A DNA stretch of 64,000 bases. Source: Wenxinia saemankumensis. GTDB lineage: Bacteria; Pseudomonadota; Alphaproteobacteria; Rhodobacterales; Rhodobacteraceae. The position numbers and the translations under genes were made by a program. Location of the stretch: the NCBI RefSeq assembly GCF_900141735.1, contig NZ_FQYO01000004.1:248001-312000 (forward strand). Direction: 5' to 3'. The notes beneath the pieces are model-generated. The model was not told where the DNA came from and did no database searches. It was given only the letters and a program-made list of their open reading frames with translations. The stretch's first letter is position 1. Every line of letters starts with the position of its first letter. Below, one piece after another: positions 49,925-58,051 of the stretch.

Positions 49925-50254
49925 TCAGGCCCCCGCGTTCTGCCGCTCGACATAGGCGCGCAGTTCCTCGGCCTCTCGCCGCGCGTCGCGCAGTCCGTCC
50001 ATCGCGGCGCGCAGCTCGGCCTCGGTCTGGGCGAGCTGGTTCGACAGCTCCGCCTCGCGTTGCTCGGCCCGCATCTGCGTCTCGTCCCGCGTTTCCTCTG
50101 CGTCGTGCAGCGCCTGCGCCATCCGGTCGAGCTCGCCGATCTCGGCCCGCGTCACGCGGGTGAAACGGTCGACCAGCCAGCCGGCGAACCAGCCCAGGCA
50201 GAAGGCCACGAAGAGGATGATCGCCGTCGCGACGATGAATTCCAGACGGTTCAT
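49925..50254 (-). CDS. Membrane-anchored coiled-coil protein
   Basis: 109 residues. One N-terminal membrane helix (FIVATAIILFVAFCLGWFAGWLV) followed by a long charged coiled coil (MAQALHDAEETRDETQMRAEQREAELSNQLAQTEAELRAAMDGLRDARREAEELRAY) in the cytosol or periplasm. No catalytic motif. Sits 42 bases after the end of the OmpA-like gene on the same strand. The 193 bases downstream, before the DUF2945 gene end, contain nothing I can support. Confidence 0.75.
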   Translation of the reverse strand: MNRLEFIVATAIILFVAFCLGWFAGWLVDRFTRVTRAEIGELDRMAQALHDAEETRDETQMRAEQREAELSNQLAQTEAELRAAMDGLRDARREAEELRAYVERQNAGA

Positions 50255-50296
50255 GCGATGGTCGTCCCCGTTCGTCCCTGGCCGCGCGCTGCCGCG

Positions 50297-52237
50297 CTAG
50301 CCGTCCTGTTCCGTCGCCGCCTCGTCCGCCGCGGCCTCTTCGGAGGCGTCGGCATCGTCCGCGCCGCCGGCCTCTTCCCCGGCGCCGTCCGCGTCGGACT
50401 CCGGATCGGCCCCGTCATCGCCCGCCGCCCCGGCGCCCGCAATACGGAACTCGATCCGGCGATTCGCCTCGCGGCCAGCCTCGGTCTCGTTGTCGGCGAT
50501 CGGGTCCGCCTCGCCGTAGCCCACGGCCGAGAAGGTCGAGACCGGCACCCGCCGCGCCCGCAGCGCCGACAGCACGGCGTCGGCGCGCTGCTGGCTGAGC
50601 CGCTGGTTGCCGTCCTCGCTGCCCTGACTGTCGGTGTAGCCCGCGATCTCCATCGGCAGGTCGAGGCACTGGCGCAGGATCTCGGCGATGTCGTCGATCA
50701 CGTTCTGCGTCTCGCCCGTCAGGGTGGCGCTGCCCGGATCGAACAGGATGCGACGCCCCTGGGTCACGATGCCGATGCGGCGGATGCACTCCTCTGGCGT
50801 CGGCAGCCCGACCACGGGATCGAGCGATTCCTCGTAGGCGATGTCGGCGGTGAAGGTCGCCTCCTCGCCCAGCTTCTCGACCAGCAGGGCCGAGATCTCG
50901 GCGCTCGCCTCGGGGTCGCCGGTGCTGCCGCGGATCGCCAGTTCGTCCGGGCCGATGACGAGAGAGCCGTTCGACAGCATCGACAGCGCCTCGACCCCCG
51001 CCATGATCCGCACCGACCAGCCCTGCGGCAGGTCGGCGGCGACGCGGGTGCCCATCGTCAGGTCCTCGCGCCCGAACCGGGCGACGGCGAGGTTCTCGAC
51101 CATCGAATTGACCATCTCGTCCGGCACCCGGCCGCGGATCTGCACCGCCCCCTCCGGGCTCAGCGTCGCGGTGAAGGCCGGCGGCTCGGTCTCGCCCACC
51201 CGGGGGGCCTCGGGCAGGACAGCCTCGAAGGCGAAGCCTTCGGGCAGGGCGTTGGCCAGCTCGCCCGCGACGCGGTCGAACAGGTCGGGGTCCGTCCCCT
51301 CGGCCGCGACGAGCAGCACGTCCCCGTCGGTGAAGGTCACGCTGCCGCCGCCGATCTCGGCCAGGCCGTCGATCCCCGTCTCGACCGCGGCGCCCCAGTC
51401 CGGCGAGGGCACGCCCAGCGCCAGCGGGCACGAGAGGGGGGCCTCGGCCCCCGCCTCCATCGCGGCGGCCGAGATGCGGCGCTGCGATTCCTCGGTATCT
51501 GCGTTGCAGGTCTCGAACCCGGCGCCGGTCTCGTCGATGCGGAACCGCACGGCGAAGGGGGTCACGACCGGCCGGGGCGCGGTGACGACCAGCGACAGGC
51601 CGACCCCGTCGGGCAGGGTCCGGGCAAGGCGCGTCTCGATCCGCGACTTCTCGGCCTCGCTCTCGGCGATGGCGGTGATCGTCACCCGCTCGGCCGTGAC
51701 GGATATCTTGGATTGCGGCAGGTCCCGCAGCGAGGCGAGCGCGTAGTCCATCGCCGCGCGCCAGGTGGGCGGCATCGGGTAGTCGGCCGCCTCGAGGAAA
51801 TCGGCCACGGGCTGATCGCCGCTGGCATCGTCGATGCGCGCGTCCAGCCGGCCGCGATCCATCGCCGCCGGGATCAGCCCGATGAGGGAGATGCCGCTGT
51901 CGTTCCGCAGGATCTCGACCGCGAAATCCGGCGCCTCGATCCGGTCTGTCTCGGCCACGCGCATCGAATCGATCACGCGGCTCGCGTCGACGACGCCGCC
52001 GGCGGTCGAGATGGCGCGAAACCGCGCCGCCTCGGACGGGGCCTCGCCCTCGAGCACGACCTGCAGCCCGTCGGACTGGACGCTGACCCACTCGTATCCG
52101 TGGTCGATCAGCGCCTCGCGGACCGAGGTGGTCGACACCTTCTCGAGCGATGTCGTCACCGTGCGCGCGGCCACGACCGACCCCGCCCCGGCGAGGAAGA
52201 AGGCGGCGACAGTGGCGATGATCGGGGCGAGTCGCAT
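50297..52237 (-). CDS. BON-like repeats plus OmpA-family C-terminal domain protein
   Basis: 646 residues from ATG 52237. N-terminal signal anchor (LAPIIATVAAFFLAGAGSVVAA), several BON-like units (TTSVREALIDHGYEWVSVQSDGLQVVLEGEAPSEAARFRAI and later EAVLPEAPRVGETEPPAFTATLS), then an OmpA-like peptidoglycan-binding domain FDPGSATLTGETQNVIDDIAEIL with IAGYTDSQGSEDGNQRLSQQRADAV and an Asp/Glu-rich tail. Resembles mycobacterial OmpATb/ArfA architecture. Probably periplasmic, tethering envelope components to the wall. Confidence 0.88.
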   Translation of the reverse strand: MRLAPIIATVAAFFLAGAGSVVAARTVTTSLEKVSTTSVREALIDHGYEWVSVQSDGLQVVLEGEAPSEAARFRAISTAGGVVDASRVIDSMRVAETDRIEAPDFAVEILRNDSGISLIGLIPAAMDRGRLDARIDDASGDQPVADFLEAADYPMPPTWRAAMDYALASLRDLPQSKISVTAERVTITAIAESEAEKSRIETRLARTLPDGVGLSLVVTAPRPVVTPFAVRFRIDETGAGFETCNADTEESQRRISAAAMEAGAEAPLSCPLALGVPSPDWGAAVETGIDGLAEIGGGSVTFTDGDVLLVAAEGTDPDLFDRVAGELANALPEGFAFEAVLPEAPRVGETEPPAFTATLSPEGAVQIRGRVPDEMVNSMVENLAVARFGREDLTMGTRVAADLPQGWSVRIMAGVEALSMLSNGSLVIGPDELAIRGSTGDPEASAEISALLVEKLGEEATFTADIAYEESLDPVVGLPTPEECIRRIGIVTQGRRILFDPGSATLTGETQNVIDDIAEILRQCLDLPMEIAGYTDSQGSEDGNQRLSQQRADAVLSALRARRVPVSTFSAVGYGEADPIADNETEAGREANRRIEFRIAGAGAAGDDGADPESDADGAGEEAGGADDADASEEAAADEAATEQDG

Positions 52238-52311
52238 GGGGTCCTGACGTGGCGCGGGCGCAACAACCGCCCTGTTATCCCCAGCGCCCCACTTGTGCAA
52301 TCGACGCGCCC

Positions 52312-53349
52312 TCAGAGCGCGAGGGCACCGGCGAAAAACAGCAGGGGCAGCAGACCCGCATCGCGATTCGACCGGAACAGCCGCAGAAGGCACCCGTCGT
52401 CGTCGGGATCGAACTTCGCGAGCTGCCCGGTCATGTGCCAGCCCATCGCCCAGGGCCCGCCCAGCGCCACGACCAGCGCCAGGACCGACGCCTCGCCCCG
52501 CGCCAGCAGCACGGCCAGGCCCATCAGCGCGACCGTCGCCACCAGGAACCGCCTCAGCCAGACGGGAGAGCGCGCGCCGAACAGCCGGGCCGTCGACTTG
52601 ACCCCGATCAGGGCGTCGTCCTCGGTGTCCTGGTGGGCGTAGATCGTGTCGTAGAACAGCGTCCAGGCGATCCCGGCGAGGTAGAGGACGAAGGGCGCGG
52701 GGCCCAGCGTTCCGGCATGGGCCGCCCAGGCCAGCAGCGCGCCCCAGTTGAAGGCGAGGCCGAGAAAGACCTGCGGCCACCAAGTGAAGCGCTTGGCGAA
52801 GGGATAGACCGCGACCGGCAGCAGCGAGACCACGCCCAGCGCGATGGCGAGGGGCGGAAAGGTCAGCAGGATGGCGAGGGCGACCAGCGCCTGCGCGACC
52901 AGCCAGGCCAGCGCCTGCCGGACGCCGACCGCGCCGGAGGGGATCGGCCGCGACCGGGTCCGCGCGACCGACCCGTCGATATGCCGGTCGGTGATGTCGT
53001 TCCAGGTGCAGCCGGCCCCCCGCATCAGGAAGGCGCCGATGGCGCAGCCGAGCGCGATCCAGCCGTCGTAGAGGCTCGCCCGCCCGTCCCAGAGCATCGC
53101 CAGCGCCAGCCCCCACCAGCAGGGCAGCAGCAGCAGCCACGTCCCGATCGGCCGGTCGGCCCTGGACAGGCGCAGATAGGGGCGCAGCCGGTCCGGCGCG
53201 CGGCGGTCGACCCAGTTGCCGCGCACCGCGTCGCGGACCGCGCCTCTGTCCGTGCCCGGGTTCGTGCCGGCGGGCGTGCCTGCGCCTGTCCCCGGGTCCG
53301 TGGCCTCTCCCGTCTCCGTCCGCTCTGGCACCCCTGTCTCCCCGCCCAT
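52312..53349 (-). CDS. ubiA: 4-hydroxybenzoate polyprenyltransferase UbiA
   Basis: Up to 345 residues. Core has LRLSRADRPIGTWLLLLPCWW with the prenyl-PP motif NDITDRHIDGSVARTRSRPIPSG and a second DxxxD region ALIGVKSTARLFG. About eight membrane helices. ATG 53349 would give a Gly/Thr-rich unconserved tail (about 40 residues) and would abut the rsmE ATG; a GTG at 53226 gives a more normal 304-residue enzyme. Attaches the isoprenoid chain to 4-hydroxybenzoate for ubiquinone. Confidence 0.9.
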   Translation of the reverse strand: MGGETGVPERTETGEATDPGTGAGTPAGTNPGTDRGAVRDAVRGNWVDRRAPDRLRPYLRLSRADRPIGTWLLLLPCWWGLALAMLWDGRASLYDGWIALGCAIGAFLMRGAGCTWNDITDRHIDGSVARTRSRPIPSGAVGVRQALAWLVAQALVALAILLTFPPLAIALGVVSLLPVAVYPFAKRFTWWPQVFLGLAFNWGALLAWAAHAGTLGPAPFVLYLAGIAWTLFYDTIYAHQDTEDDALIGVKSTARLFGARSPVWLRRFLVATVALMGLAVLLARGEASVLALVVALGGPWAMGWHMTGQLAKFDPDDDGCLLRLFRSNRDAGLLPLLFFAGALAL

Positions 53350-53361
53350 ATGGTCCGCCGC

Positions 53362-54093
53362 ATGGCTTCCAAGGTCCGCCTCTACGTAGACCACCCGCTC
53401 GGGCAGGGACAATCGGTCCCCCTGTCGCGCGACCAGGCGCATTACCTCTTCGGGGTGATGCGGCTGGGCCCGGGCGACGTGCTGTCGGTGTTCGACGGGC
53501 GCAGCGGCGAGTGGGACGCCGAGGTGGCCGAGGCGGGCAAGCGCGTCGGAACGCTTCTCTGCCGCGCCCGGACCCGTCCGCTGGCGATGCCGCCGGACCT
53601 GTGGCTGCTCTTCGCCCCGGTGAAGAAGGCGCGCACCGACTTCATCGTCGAGAAGGCGGTCGAGATGGGCGTGCGCCGCCTGGTGCCCGTCCAGACCGAG
53701 CACACCAATTCCGAGCGCATCCGGCAGGATCGGCTGCAGGCCCACGCGGTCGAGGCGGCCGAGCAATGCGGCGCGACCTTCGTCCCCGAGGTGGCGGAGC
53801 TGTCCCGGCTCGGCGCGGTGCTCGACGGCTGGGACGACGCGCGGCACCTGATGCTCTGCGACGAGGCGCGGACCGGCGAGGCGGCGGGCCTGCCCCCCGG
53901 CGACGGCGCCGGGACCGGATCCTGGGCGATCCTGATCGGCCCCGAGGGCGGCTTCTCCGACGGCGAGCGCACACGGCTCGGCGCCCTGCCCTTCACCCGG
54001 ATCGTCGGGCTCGGCCCCCGGATCCTGCGCGCCGACACGGCGGCGGTGGCCGCGCTGACGCTCTGGCAGCTCGCGCTGGGGGACTGGCGGTGA
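53362..54093 (+). CDS. rsmE: 16S rRNA m3U1498 methyltransferase RsmE
   Basis: 243 residues from ATG 53362 (an in-frame ATG at 53350 touches the ubiA start). HYLFGVMRLGPGDVLSVFDG is the N-terminal PUA-like part; the SPOUT domain has LFAPVKKARTDFIVEKAVEMGVRRLVPVQTEHTN, EQCGATFVPEV, IGPEGGFSDGE and LGPRILRADTAAVAAL knot motifs. Methylates U1498 of 16S rRNA. Coupled to the GNAT gene by GTGA. Confidence 0.93.
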   Translation: MASKVRLYVDHPLGQGQSVPLSRDQAHYLFGVMRLGPGDVLSVFDGRSGEWDAEVAEAGKRVGTLLCRARTRPLAMPPDLWLLFAPVKKARTDFIVEKAVEMGVRRLVPVQTEHTNSERIRQDRLQAHAVEAAEQCGATFVPEVAELSRLGAVLDGWDDARHLMLCDEARTGEAAGLPPGDGAGTGSWAILIGPEGGFSDGERTRLGALPFTRIVGLGPRILRADTAAVAALTLWQLALGDWR

Positions 54094-54947
54094 GACGCGT
54101 CGTCCCGGGCGATCTCCCCGCCATCGAGGCATTCCTCCGCGCCCGCACGCCCCGCGCGATGTTCCCGCTGTCGAACCTCGCCCGCTACGGGCTGGACGGA
54201 GAGCACCCCTACGCGCCGCGGTTCTGGGCGGCGTGGTCCGGCGCGTCGGTCACGGACGTCCTGTGCCTGTCGACCAACGGCACGGTGATGCCGGTCCTGC
54301 CCTCGGGCGATGCCGGCCCCGCCCTCGAGGTGCTGCGCGGGCGCGAGGTCTGTCGCGTCATCGGACCGGCCGAGGAATGCCGCCCGCTGATCGACGGGCT
54401 CGGCCTGACCGGTCGCCCGGTCGATCTGGACCAAGACGAGCCGCATTTCGCGATGGATCTCGCCGATCTGCGCGTGCCGGACGGCCCCGGCATCCTCCAC
54501 CCGCTGAGGCAGGCGGATCGCGATGTCCTGCTGGACTGGACCGCCGCCTACAATGCCGAGACGCTGGGACAGGAGCCCGAGGCCGCGCGGCGCGAGGCGA
54601 TGCGGGATCTCGACCTCCGCATCGAAACCGGCTCGCACCGCGTCCTGATGGCGGGGGACGCGCCGCTGGCCATGACCGGCTTCAATGCGACGATTCCCGA
54701 TTGCGTTCAGATCGGCGGGGTCTACACGCCGCCCGGCCTGCGCGGGCGGGGCCATGCCCGCCGCGCGGTCGCGCTGCACCTGGCCGAGGCGCGGAGGGCG
54801 GGCGCCACCCGCGCCACGCTCTTCGCCTCCGGACCGCCCGCGATCCGTGCCTACGAGGCGATCGGCTTCCAGCGGATCGGCACCTGGACCCTGTTCCTGA
54901 TGAAGACGCCCGTACGGGTGCCCGCGCGGGGATCGGCCGATGGCTGA
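54090..54947 (+). CDS. GNAT-family N-acetyltransferase
   Basis: 285 residues starting at GTG 54090, overlapping the rsmE stop. N-terminal half resembles a degenerate first GNAT-like domain (RRVVPGDLPAIEAFLRAR); C-terminal half has the acetyl-CoA signature GVYTPPGLRGRGHARRAVALHLAEA and ATLFASGPPAIRAYEAIGFQRIG. Acceptor unknown. Overlaps the next membrane protein gene. Confidence 0.85.
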   Translation: MRRVVPGDLPAIEAFLRARTPRAMFPLSNLARYGLDGEHPYAPRFWAAWSGASVTDVLCLSTNGTVMPVLPSGDAGPALEVLRGREVCRVIGPAEECRPLIDGLGLTGRPVDLDQDEPHFAMDLADLRVPDGPGILHPLRQADRDVLLDWTAAYNAETLGQEPEAARREAMRDLDLRIETGSHRVLMAGDAPLAMTGFNATIPDCVQIGGVYTPPGLRGRGHARRAVALHLAEARRAGATRATLFASGPPAIRAYEAIGFQRIGTWTLFLMKTPVRVPARGSADG

Positions 54948-55479
54948 CTTCCTCCGCCCCGAGGCGCGTGCGGCGCTGTGGCGCTGGCGCGAGGCGATCG
55001 CCGCCGGCGGGGTGATCGCCCTCGGCCTGTGGTTCGCGCTGGGCTTCGCCGGGCTGCTCTCGTGGGTCGGCTGGGCCGTCATCCTCGCCGGGGCCGCGCT
55101 CGCCGTCTCGGCGGTGCAGCGGCTGCGATTCGCGGGGGGCGGCGGCATGGGCGTGGTCGAGGTGGTGGAGGCGCAGGTCACCTATTACGGCCCGCTGGGC
55201 GGCGGCACGGCCGAACTGGGCGACCTGCAGCGCCTCGACATCGACCGCGACGCGAAGCCCGCGCATTGGTGGCTGGCCGGCCCGGGGGGCGCCACGCTCG
55301 CCATCCCCGTCGACGCCGAAGGGCAGGGCGCGCTCTTCGACGCGCTCGCGACGCTGCCGGGCCTGACCCCCTCGCAGCTGATCGAGGCCCGCTCCGGCAC
55401 CGCGCCCGGCCGCCACGTCGTCTGGCAGCGCACCCGCCCCGCGCTGGCGCAGCTTCGCCCCGCGCCAGCGCGCCATTGA
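54940..55479 (+). CDS. Membrane protein of unknown function
   Basis: 179 residues. Two N-terminal hydrophobic helices (AAGGVIALGLWFALGFAGLLSWVGWAVILAGAALAVSAVQ) followed by a soluble domain with GMGVVEVVEAQVTYYGPLGGGTAELGDLQRLDIDRDAKPAHWWL. No recognised domain. Overlaps the GNAT gene by 8 bases and precedes gshA by 59 bases, so probably one transcript. Confidence 0.75.
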   Translation: MADFLRPEARAALWRWREAIAAGGVIALGLWFALGFAGLLSWVGWAVILAGAALAVSAVQRLRFAGGGGMGVVEVVEAQVTYYGPLGGGTAELGDLQRLDIDRDAKPAHWWLAGPGGATLAIPVDAEGQGALFDALATLPGLTPSQLIEARSGTAPGRHVVWQRTRPALAQLRPAPARH

Positions 55480-55538
55480 CAGACCCGGCCCGGCGGGCCA
55501 CCTCCCCCCGGCGACGGACCGCCGGAAAGGATGCCCCC

Positions 55539-56912
55539 ATGTCGATACCCCAGTCCGGCGGCGGCCCGATCGAGAGCTTCGACCAGCTCGCCGGCTACAT
55601 GGAAGCGGGCTGCAAGCCGCGGGACGACTGGCGCATCGGGACCGAGCACGAGAAGTTCGGCTACGACAAGGCGACGTTCCGGCCGCTCCCCTACGAGGGC
55701 GACAATTCGATCCACGCCATGCTCTCGGGCCTGCGCGACCGCTACGGCTGGTCCGAGGTGCTGGAGGGCGGCAAGCTGCTGGGGCTGGAAAAGGACGGGG
55801 CGAACATCAGCCTCGAACCCGGCGGCCAGCTGGAGCTGTCGGGCGCCCCGCTCGAGACGATCCACCAGACCTGCGACGAGGTGAACGACCACCTCGCCCA
55901 GGTGAAGACGGTCGCGGACGGGATCGGCGCGGGCTTCATCGGCCTCGGCGCGGCGCCCGAATGGCGGCACGAGGACATGCCGCTCATGCCCAAGGGCCGC
56001 TACCGCCTGATGAACGGCTACATGGAGAAGGTCGGCACGCTCGGCACCGCGATGATGCGGCGGACCTGCACGGTGCAGGTCAATCTCGACTTCTCCTCCG
56101 AGGCGGACATGGTGAAGAAGCTGCGCGTGGCGCTGGCGCTCCAGCCCGTCGCCACCGCCCTCTTCGCCAATTCGCCGTTCTGGGAAGGAAAGCCCAACGG
56201 CCAGAAATCCTGGCGCGCGCATATCTGGCGCCATCTCGACGCCGACCGGACCGGCATGCTCCCCTTCGTCTTCGAGGACGGGATGGGGTTCGAGGTCTAT
56301 GTCGACTGGGTGCTCGACGTGCCGATGTACTTCGTCTACCGCGACGGCAAGTATATCGACGCGCTCGGCCAGTCCTTCCGCGACTTCCTGAAGGGGCAGC
56401 TGCCCGCCCTGCCGGGCGAGAAGCCCACCCTGTCCGACTGGGCGGATCACCTGACGACGGTCTTCCCCGAGGCGCGGGCCAAGAAGTTCATCGAGATGCG
56501 CGGCGCCGATGGCGGCCCCTGGCGGCGCCTCTGCGCGCTGCCGGCCTTCTGGGTCGGGCTCACCTACGATCCGGGCGCGCTCGACGCCGCCTGGGACCTG
56601 GTGAAGGGCTTCGACGCCGAGACGCGGGACGGCCTGCGCGTCGCGGCCGCGGTGGACGGCCTGCAGGGCACGGCGAACGGGGTGCGGCTGCACGACCTCG
56701 CGCGCGAGGCGGTCGCCATCGCGGATGCGGGCCTCAGGGCGCGGGCCCGCCCCGGCTCCGGCGGGCTGGTCCCCGACGAGACGCATTTCCTCAACGCCCT
56801 CAAGGAAAGCGTGGAGAGCGGCCAGACCCCCGCCGACGAGCTGCTGGAGCGCTACCGCGGCGCCTGGGGCGAGGAGCTGCGGCCGATGATCTACCGCGAA
56901 TACAGCTACTGA
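55539..56912 (+). CDS. gshA: Glutamate-cysteine ligase (plant/alphaproteobacterial type)
   Basis: 457 residues. DWRIGTEHEKFGYDKATFRPLPYEG carries the substrate site of class 2 GshA, followed by ISLEPGGQLELSGAPL, MNGYMEKVGTLGTAMMRRTCTVQVNLDF and EVYVDWVLDVPMYFVYRDGKYI. Forms gamma-glutamylcysteine, the first step of glutathione synthesis. ATG 55539 follows GGAAAGG at good spacing. Confidence 0.95.
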   Translation: MSIPQSGGGPIESFDQLAGYMEAGCKPRDDWRIGTEHEKFGYDKATFRPLPYEGDNSIHAMLSGLRDRYGWSEVLEGGKLLGLEKDGANISLEPGGQLELSGAPLETIHQTCDEVNDHLAQVKTVADGIGAGFIGLGAAPEWRHEDMPLMPKGRYRLMNGYMEKVGTLGTAMMRRTCTVQVNLDFSSEADMVKKLRVALALQPVATALFANSPFWEGKPNGQKSWRAHIWRHLDADRTGMLPFVFEDGMGFEVYVDWVLDVPMYFVYRDGKYIDALGQSFRDFLKGQLPALPGEKPTLSDWADHLTTVFPEARAKKFIEMRGADGGPWRRLCALPAFWVGLTYDPGALDAAWDLVKGFDAETRDGLRVAAAVDGLQGTANGVRLHDLAREAVAIADAGLRARARPGSGGLVPDETHFLNALKESVESGQTPADELLERYRGAWGEELRPMIYREYSY

Positions 56913-57047
56913 CGCCCGCGATCCGGCGCCGGGCCGTGTCCGCGCGGACCCAGGCGCGGCGCCGCGGGTCCGGCCCCGATTGACCGGCGCCCCGCTCCGG
57001 TAATCCTTCCGTCACGAAACCCCATTTCGAACGAAAGGATTTGAGAC

Positions 57048-57317
57048 ATGCGGGATTTCCTCATCGGCGCGCTCGACAAGCTGATCGGCGTGGTCGTGGT
57101 CATCATGGGCATCGTGGTCGTGGTCGGCGCGCTGAGCATGATGGCCGGCGGCGGCGGCATGGCCGGGATGCCCGGCGGCGGCGGCGTGATCGGCGGCCTC
57201 GTCTTCCTGATCGTCGGCCTGATCTACGTCACCTTCGTCGGCGGCTTCATGTATCTGGGCCTCGGCATCTACCACAACACCAAGAGGATGGCCGAGGCGA
57301 TGGACCGCCGGCCCTGA
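57048..57317 (+). CDS. Small membrane protein
   Basis: 89 residues, two hydrophobic helices separated by a Gly/Met-rich loop (MMAGGGGMAGMPGGGGVIGG) and a basic/acidic C-terminus (NTKRMAEAMDRRP). No recognised domain. GAAAGGATTTGAGAC precedes the ATG. Confidence 0.65.
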   Translation: MRDFLIGALDKLIGVVVVIMGIVVVVGALSMMAGGGGMAGMPGGGGVIGGLVFLIVGLIYVTFVGGFMYLGLGIYHNTKRMAEAMDRRP

Positions 57318-57343
57318 GCCTGCGGGGGGAAGCCGGCGCCCCC

Positions 57344-57405
57344 CTTATCTTGCCGCGAAATACTCCGGGGGAGTCGCCGCAAGGCGACGGGGGCAGCGCC
57401 CCCTC
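57344..57405 (+). repeat. Dispersed Rhodobacterales-type repeat, copy C
   Basis: CTTATCTTGCCGCGAAATACT (57344-57364) then TCGCCGCAAGGCGA and GGGGGCAGCGCCCCC hairpins. Same core as copies at 14671 and 29239 but one base longer in the middle. Lies in a convergent gap between a small membrane protein and plsY. Confidence 0.75.
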
Positions 57406-57448
57406 CCTCCCGCGGGGCCGGGTGCGGGGACGGGGGGCCGCCGGGGCC

Positions 57449-58051
57449 TCAGCGGCCGATCCGGCTTTCCGTTCCCGCCAGCAGCCGTTCGATGTTCGCC
57501 CGGTGACGTGCGAAGATGAGGATCGCGAGGACGAGGCAGAGCGCGATGGCCCCGGGTCGGCCCACCAGCAGGGCGACCAGGGGCGAGGCGGCCGCCGCGA
57601 CCAGCGCCGAGAGCGACGAGATCCGCAGGGCGAAGGCCATGGCCAGCCAGATCGCGCAGGCGATCAGGCCGAGCGGCCAGTGATAGGCGATGAGGATGCC
57701 GAGGAAGGTGGCGACGCCCTTGCCGCCCTTGAACCGCAGCCAGACCGGGAAGCAATGGCCGAGAAAGGCCGCCGCCCCGGCGACCTGCACCGCATCCTCG
57801 GCCGCGACGGCGCGGACGAAGAGGACGACCGCCGCCCCCTTGGCCGCGTCGAGCAGCAGCGTGGCGGCCGCGGCCGTCTTGTTCCCGGTCCGCAGGACGT
57901 TGGTGGCGCCGATATTGCCGGACCCGATCCTGCGCAGATCGCCCAGCCCCATCATCCGTGCCACGAGGATGCCGAACGGGATCGACCCGGCGAGGTAGCC
58001 CATGAGGGCCCACAGGGCGAGCGCCCCGGCGGGGGTGACGAGGTCAGGCAT
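57449..58051 (-). CDS. plsY: Glycerol-3-phosphate acyltransferase PlsY
   Basis: 200 residues, about five membrane helices. The three PlsY motifs are present: GYLAGSIPFGILVARMMGLGDLRRIGSGNIGATNVLR, HCFPVWLRFKGGKGVATFLGIL and a third region near the C-terminus. Uses acyl-phosphate to make lysophosphatidic acid. Start overlaps the pyrC stop by 8 bases. Confidence 0.93.
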   Translation of the reverse strand: MPDLVTPAGALALWALMGYLAGSIPFGILVARMMGLGDLRRIGSGNIGATNVLRTGNKTAAAATLLLDAAKGAAVVLFVRAVAAEDAVQVAGAAAFLGHCFPVWLRFKGGKGVATFLGILIAYHWPLGLIACAIWLAMAFALRISSLSALVAAAASPLVALLVGRPGAIALCLVLAILIFARHRANIERLLAGTESRIGR

